This document shows positions 58,945 to 64,000 of a DNA stretch of 64,000 nucleotides, piece by piece. The translations under genes and the position numbers were made by a program. Origin of the DNA: Melitaea cinxia (lineage: Eukaryota; Arthropoda; Insecta; Lepidoptera; Nymphalidae); the NCBI RefSeq assembly GCF_905220565.1, contig NC_059408.1, forward strand, positions 6,944,508-7,008,507. The letters run 5' to 3'. Every line of letters begins with the position of its first letter. Positions within the stretch are counted from its first letter, which is position 1. Below the pieces are notes generated by a model. It saw only the letters and a list, made by a program, of their open reading frames with translations. It was not told the DNA's origin and did no database searches.

Positions 58945-59095
58945 ATGTCTGGTGTCGAAATTATTTGACGTGTGCTCGAAGTCCACGCCGGAGCAGATGG
59001 AGCAACTCGAAGAGATCAGGATACCGTGGGGAAGTGGCATTGTGGGCTATGTTGCGGAGAGCGGCGAGCCTGTCAACATACCTGATGCTTATAAG
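58945..59095 (+). CDS. Pde11 exon 5 of window (GAF-A core)
   Basis: 151-nt exon, acceptor TTATTGTTGACAG, one base completing Arg, 50 codons, donor GTACAA at a codon boundary. The peptide CLVSKLFDVCSKSTPEQMEQ, LEEIRIPWGSGIVGYVAESG, EPVNIPDAYK is the central part of GAF-A: it matches the family pattern L-(V/I)-S-(K/R)-(L/F)-F-DV...(I/V)-x-W-x-x-GI-x-GYV-x-x-x-GE-x-(V/L)-NI-x-DAY of PDE5 and PDE11. In relatives the next residues are D-x-RF-N-x-E-(I/V)-D-x-x-(T/S)-GY; no exon coding for them was found in the remaining 4.9 kb, so the gene continues outside the window. This is the strongest single piece of evidence for the gene identity. Confidence 0.97.
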
Positions 59096-60090
59096 GTACA
59101 ATAAATAATTATTTAAATTTCTTTACCCAAAGTGTGTCAACCTGAAGACTAAGCTGACCATGCTTTCATCTTCCTTAGAAATATGTATTTGTAACTGCAT
59201 TAGGCGTTTTTACTAGCTGTATGTTGCGATTCCACCTGCTTAACTTCCGATATGTTGGAATATAAAATAGACTACGTAATTCTGTATCTTCAGCTATTGT
59301 ACCAACGTACCAAGTTTAATTATAGTCAGTTTAGTAATTTTCCTTAAATTGTCACATCCATTCATCTTCAAAAATGTTCGCTTTTATTTATAATATTAGA
59401 AGAATGATTGCTAAAGCGACTAATAATTACCATAAAATTATAAGAAGGTTCTTCTTTGAAATTTCCATCTCGATCAAAAAAATGTATTGTTTTCTATTGT
59501 ATGCTTAAGGCTGAACTTTACCGATTTTATAGCCAAACAACATTACGAAGATTGTCAATAAAAAATCCGACAGAACGAATTAAAGAAAATTTTTGACTTG
59601 GGCAGCTTCAAATTTGATTTTATTTTGGTTTTTACTTTTCAATATAGTTTGTTCTATGTGTTCAATGGCGTATTATACTTTTGTTGTAAATGTGTGCAGA
59701 TACAAGCTCGTAATTTTGTAAACAATTCACGACTCGGAACCAGTGCCAGCCCGGTTTCGACTGATAACCTTTGACCTTGGGCTATCTAGGATTATCTCTA
59801 AAAAAATTTTATTCTACAAAAGCTATTTGAAAAACAACTATTCATAATAAAAATGTATACAATTTTGCGATTTCGATAACGTTATCTGCCAAATTATATT
59901 ATTACTATTTAACAATAACAAAAAATATAACACGTCGGTTAAACTAAATAATTTTATGAAATTCATACGGATGTATCTGTTAAAGTAAATATTTTTGTTA
60001 TTTTTCTTAACATAATCTTTAGAGTAAATACTCCAGATATTTTTAGCGGGAGTTATGAAATTATGTCGATGCATACGATTTGCTTTCTTT

Positions 60091-60705
60091 TTAACCGACT
60101 TCCAAAAAAGGAGGAGGTTCTCAATTCGACTGTATTATTTTATTTTATTTTTATGTATGTTACATCAGAACTTTTGACCGGGTAAACCGATTTCGACAAA
60201 TTTTGTTTTAATCGAAAGGTGGTGTGTGCCAATTGGTCCCATTTAAATTTATTTGAGATCTAACAACTACTTTTCGAGTTATATCTAATAATGCGTTTTT
60301 ACTTGACGCTTTTTTCGTCGACCTACGTTGTATTATACCGCATAACTTTCTACTGGATGTACCGATTTTGATAATTCTTTTTTTGTTGGAAAGGGGATAT
60401 CCCTAGTTTAGTACCATGATAAGGAAACCAGGATCTGATGATGGGATCCCAGAGAAATCGAAGGAAACTCTCGAAAATGCGCAATAACTTTTTACTGGGT
60501 GTACCGATTTTGATAATTTTTAATTTAATCGAAAGCTTATGTTTATCATGTGGTCACATATAAATCTTATCGAGATCTGATAACTACTTTTTGAGTAATC
60601 TTTGATAACGCGTAGTTGCTTGACTATTTTTTCGTCGATCTACGTTGTATTACTTGTCGATGTAATTGAAGTCGGTTTTTTTTCGTTTGCGAGCAAACAC
60701 AATTA
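60091..60705 (+). repeat. Family A copy, well preserved
   Basis: Left end TTAACCGACTTCCAAAAAAG and right end GCGAGCAAACACAATTA. Order: module 1 (CCCATTTAAATTTATTTGAG), middle (TAGTACCATGATAAGGAAAC), module 2 (GTGGTCACATATAAATCTTA). It is a good reference copy because both ends and both modules are present once. Confidence 0.9.
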
Positions 60706-60956
60706 TTTTTTTGTTTATTACTTTTACAATGTAAAAAAAAAAAACATTTGTATAGTTACGGTATTAGATTTATAGTTAACAAATATTGCGCAAATCGCAA
60801 TACGTTTACGATAAAATATTTTGTCTCGTGTCCATATCTAAGATCGATGATATCGAACGATATTTAATGTTTAAATTCATTAGATTTTGCTTCTAACATA
60901 AAAAAGGTTGTAGGCACTTACTTATGTAACGTTGTACACCTACTACAATAATATCG

Positions 60957-61265
60957 ATTCAGCCTGTAATATCCACCTGCTGGGCATACGCCTTTTTCTC
61001 CGTGTAGGAGAAGGATAAGAGCTTAATCCACCACGATGCCCCACTGTGGTTTGTGAATTTATTCCCTACTATGAGTCACGATTGCTATCAGCTGTATCTC
61101 ATAACAACCAGGACCGACAGCTTAACGTGCTCTCTGAGGCACGGTGGGGAGACTCACAAGAACAGACATCTAAACCGCAAATTTTTTTTTGTGAAAATGC
61201 AACTATCCATCCCGAGCGGGAATCGAACCCGCAAATCGGCGAACGCGATGTTTAGGCGCGTACCT
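60957..61265 (-). repeat. SINE2 copy
   Basis: Left part CAGCCTGTAATATCCACCTG; right part with minus-strand B box GGGTTCGATTCCCG (61217-61230). The two frames at 61046-61298 are repeat by-products. No clear target duplication. Confidence 0.85.
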
Positions 61266-63468
61266 GGCACACGAAACACTACTTACTCTAGATCGTAAAT
61301 TGCAATAACATGGGTACTTAATTTTCTTCTTGAGTAGCCAAATTTAAATGCATTAAAATTTCAACCAATTCCTTACAATGGAAATCATCATATTATAATA
61401 CGCTACGGCTTGTTTGCCTCCCTTTTCGAAAAAACTTCACAATTACTCCACATAAATTATACATTATTTCATAGATAACTGCTTACTCTACCGGCATCCA
61501 CATCTAAAAAAAATATTATTGCTTTTGTTTTTGTAAACTAATTAGTAATTAAAATTATATATATTGCTTGAATGCTTTATATTGAAACAACGTCTACACG
61601 ATTGAACCTTGGGAATTTTTACTTATTTAGTGCGAATTATTCGCACGGGTATTGCTAATATTGTTTCTTTTATTAAAAATAATTAAAATTCTTGAAAGCG
61701 TTCCCTGCGTCATTTACTTGATATTACAAAGGTTCGTTTATTTTTAATGTGATATAAAATAAAAGACTTGACTTTTTAAATAATAATTTCCTTGAATCAA
61801 ATTTATATATTTTTAATATTGCTTAAAATTTTATAATAAACATTAAATAATTATATCGACTCATTATAGTTTTATACGTAATGTTTTCTTTTCGCTTAAC
61901 GACGTCCTATAATCTTTTCTTTTTTAACGAGATAAAAACAAGGAACTAATGTAGTAAAGTCAATGACGGCCTTAAATCAAGTAAGATGGATGGTTTGAGT
62001 GCAAAATTTAACGGTCTTTAGGCTAACGGAGAAATTGTCTTTCACATTTCGAAAGACATTCGCTAAAGTGAAAATGATCGACGTACTTATTCACATCGTG
62101 ATAGCTGACGTTATTGGATTTATTAGTTTAAACTAGGGAAAATAGTTTCTGTAATTTATAATTGAAGCTATCGCTTACTGCTCTAAATGTATAATAAAAC
62201 TGTACGAGGTACAATAATATACATTTAGTATTTATATTTTGAAATATTGTTGTAATGCAATCGATGCCTAAGCAAAAACTCTATTTTTTACTTTATTGTC
62301 TGTCTTTATCTTATCAGCACATCCGAACTACATGATTTTTTTGTGAAACTTGTTATGATTTGAGTTCATACATACTACGAGCTATCCTTGAAACTTTTTA
62401 TTTTATAATTCAGTATGGGTTCCCTTGGGATGAAAGTTAAAATACTTAATAGAAAAAGGAAATCTTTGTTGCAGCTATTACGTAAATAATTTAAAAAGAA
62501 ATGTGTGGTTTTATAAACTCACGATGCAAATGAAACATTAGTGAATAAAAATATTTACATTAATACACAGATCAAAACACGCGAATACCGCGGAACACTT
62601 GCGACATGCGACATGCGATAGATGAATGAAACATTTTGGGGTGATAGAATAAAATTTTCACTTTAATAACGTTCAATTTTACTATCAATTTAATATTACT
62701 TAACTTCGATAACATGACTTACGTTTACGTTTAATAGTAACAAAAGTATAAATATTGGAATATGAAACTGTAAATAAATTTTAAACTTAGAACTAAAAAG
62801 CTATTTATTATAAGATGCGATACGAATTTTACTGGTGATGCTAAGTATTTAGACACTATTGTTAAAAGAGAATAAGTGATTTGTCTTCGATTTTGATATG
62901 TAATAGCTAGATTGGATTACGATCTATTCTTGAAACGAACAAAGCGAGTACATTAGATTACGTTTGGTCACAATGCTCGCAACTTTTGTATGCTCTTATT
63001 TTATCTCTCAAAGCATACATTGAATTCCATAAAACAATTTTAGTCCCCGTAAAAAGTTTATTAACAAAGTAACACTGCGTTTGGTATTTTTATAAAATAC
63101 AATGGGTAATGCAAATGAAGTAAGAAAATAACTAACGGCGTACACTTAACAAAGTTTCGTTTTCTTTACTTCTTGTTCATTTGTCCGTGCGTGTTAATTA
63201 CAGATTTTCAATGGATTTTCATAAAAATTCTTTCTTAAAAATCTCGGGAATTTACGCTAAACACTCAATTTATTTTCACAAGCCCGCTGAGACCGAACTA
63301 ACCGTGAACATGTATTTTTTTTTTAACCGCATAGTTTTTTCAAAGTTTCAAGGGTATGTATTTTATTGTGTTTGTTGTATTTGTCTGTTTTTCTTCGTAA
63401 TTTTTTTATCAGTATATATGCCAATACAATGATCATCAAATTTGACTATTGTCGCGTAAACAATACAA

Positions 63469-63690
63469 TTCAACCTGTAACATCCTACTGCTGGGCATAT
63501 GCCATTTTCTCCATCTAGGAGATGGCCTCTTTTTTCGAGGCACGGTAAGTAAACTCGTAATGACAGGACACCCAGACCTGCAATAAACATTTGCACAAAT
63601 ACAAATATTCACTAAGCGGGAATCGAACCCGTGACCGCCTCTGTGTAGGCGCTAACACAGTGCGCAACTAGGTCATAGCGGTCGTAATAA
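63469..63690 (-). repeat. SINE2 copy with internal deletion
   Basis: CAACCTGTAACATCCTACTG at the left, GAGGCACGGTAAGTAAACTC in the middle, minus-strand head with B box GGGTTCGATTCCCG (63617-63630) and an A-box-like TAGTTGCGCACTGTG. About 100 bp shorter than 52703-53028. Confidence 0.82.
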
Positions 63691-63711
63691 TAATAACGGT
63701 AAATGCGGAAA

Positions 63712-63880
63712 TCTATACATATAAAAAGTTGTTCAATTGTTGTTCGTTTGTCTCGCTAAAACTCGAGAATGACTAATAGGTTTAAGAGGTTTGGCTAATT
63801 TTGATCTTGAAATATTCATGGAAGTTCAGGTTTAAACGGTGAGAAACATAAATAATAAGTTAGGGAAAATACGAAAAACT
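63712..63880 (+). mobile_element. 5' part of a Helitron-like element 'CTCGAGAA' type
   Basis: Starts A|TCTATACATATAAAAAGTTG and continues GTTTGTCTCGCTAAAACTCG AGAATGACT, then TTGGCTAATTTTGATCTTGA. The 3' end lies beyond recognition or outside the window. Confidence 0.6.
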
Positions 63881-64000
63881 ACAATTTACTTCTCCAGTAC
63901 AAAATATTCCTAGCTGTGGAAATATTCTATAGTTCTAGTTCTGGCTCACTATAGATACTCGTATGTTTTATCAATTCACGTGCAAATTAAATATATTCTA

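Larger units (their letters stand above)
59096..64000 (+). other. Pde11 intron after exon 5 (incomplete)
   Basis: Begins with donor GTACAA. It contains a family A copy, two SINE2 copies and the start of a Helitron-like element. I see nothing recognisable in 59096-60090, 60706-60956 or 61266-63468. No exon continuing GAF-A was recognised. Confidence 0.8.

Noticed and set aside
59096..64000. Sixth Pde11 exon continuing GAF-A
   Set aside because: I looked for codons giving D-x-RFN-x-E-(I/V)-D and (T/S)GY after an acceptor and found none; the exon must lie beyond the window.

Overview
The window looks like nuclear DNA of a moth or butterfly (Lepidoptera): strongly AT-rich, with very long introns packed with short dispersed repeats of types I associate with lepidopteran genomes (Helitron-like elements starting TCTATA and ending CTAG, tRNA-headed SINEs, small hAT- and pogo-type DNA elements). 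There is no operon-like organisation and no bacterial or phage feature. Nearly all open reading frames longer than 60 codons are chance frames or repeat-derived. The real coding signal is short, GC-rich and split into exons. All identifications come from reading the sequence; no database search was run. | One gene can be supported. Five internal exons on the plus strand (3633-3774, 15493-15609, 20635-20812, 41069-41214, 58945-59095) join in phase through consensus GT/AG sites. They encode about 244 residues of a cGMP-binding cyclic nucleotide phosphodiesterase of the PDE5/PDE11 group, best called insect Pde11. The exons cover the N-terminal region (AWLDENQEF... DYFLRKATRQ), a probable PKA/PKG phosphorylation site (RKIS), and the first half of the first GAF domain (VKDICNELE..., ADRGSLFLVQG, GYVAESGEPVNIPDAY). 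The 5' end, the rest of GAF-A, GAF-B and the catalytic domain lie outside the window. The four complete introns are 11.7, 5.0, 20.3 and 17.7 kb. | By region: 1-3632 is the end of an upstream intron. 3775-15492 holds several Helitron-like copies, an 843-bp element nested in a Helitron, and a cluster of a modular repeat (family A) ending in two facing copies just before exon 2. 15610-20634 has Helitron remnants and a SINE fragment. 20813-41068 is the most repeat-rich part, with SINEs, family A, LINE remnants, a 0.5-kb inverted-terminal element and a second copy of the 72-bp-repeat element. 41215-58944 contains a complete but decayed pogo-type transposon (42892-44935) and a hAT-like element with an 8-bp target duplication (53540-54621). 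59096-64000 has family A and two SINEs. | The most informative observations are the pogo-type element that kept its DNA-binding and PHD-like regions but seems to have lost its DDE core, the repeat-within-repeat structure of family A, perfect 20-23 bp hairpins of unknown origin, and a dispersed repeat inserted 19 bases behind the exon 3 splice donor.
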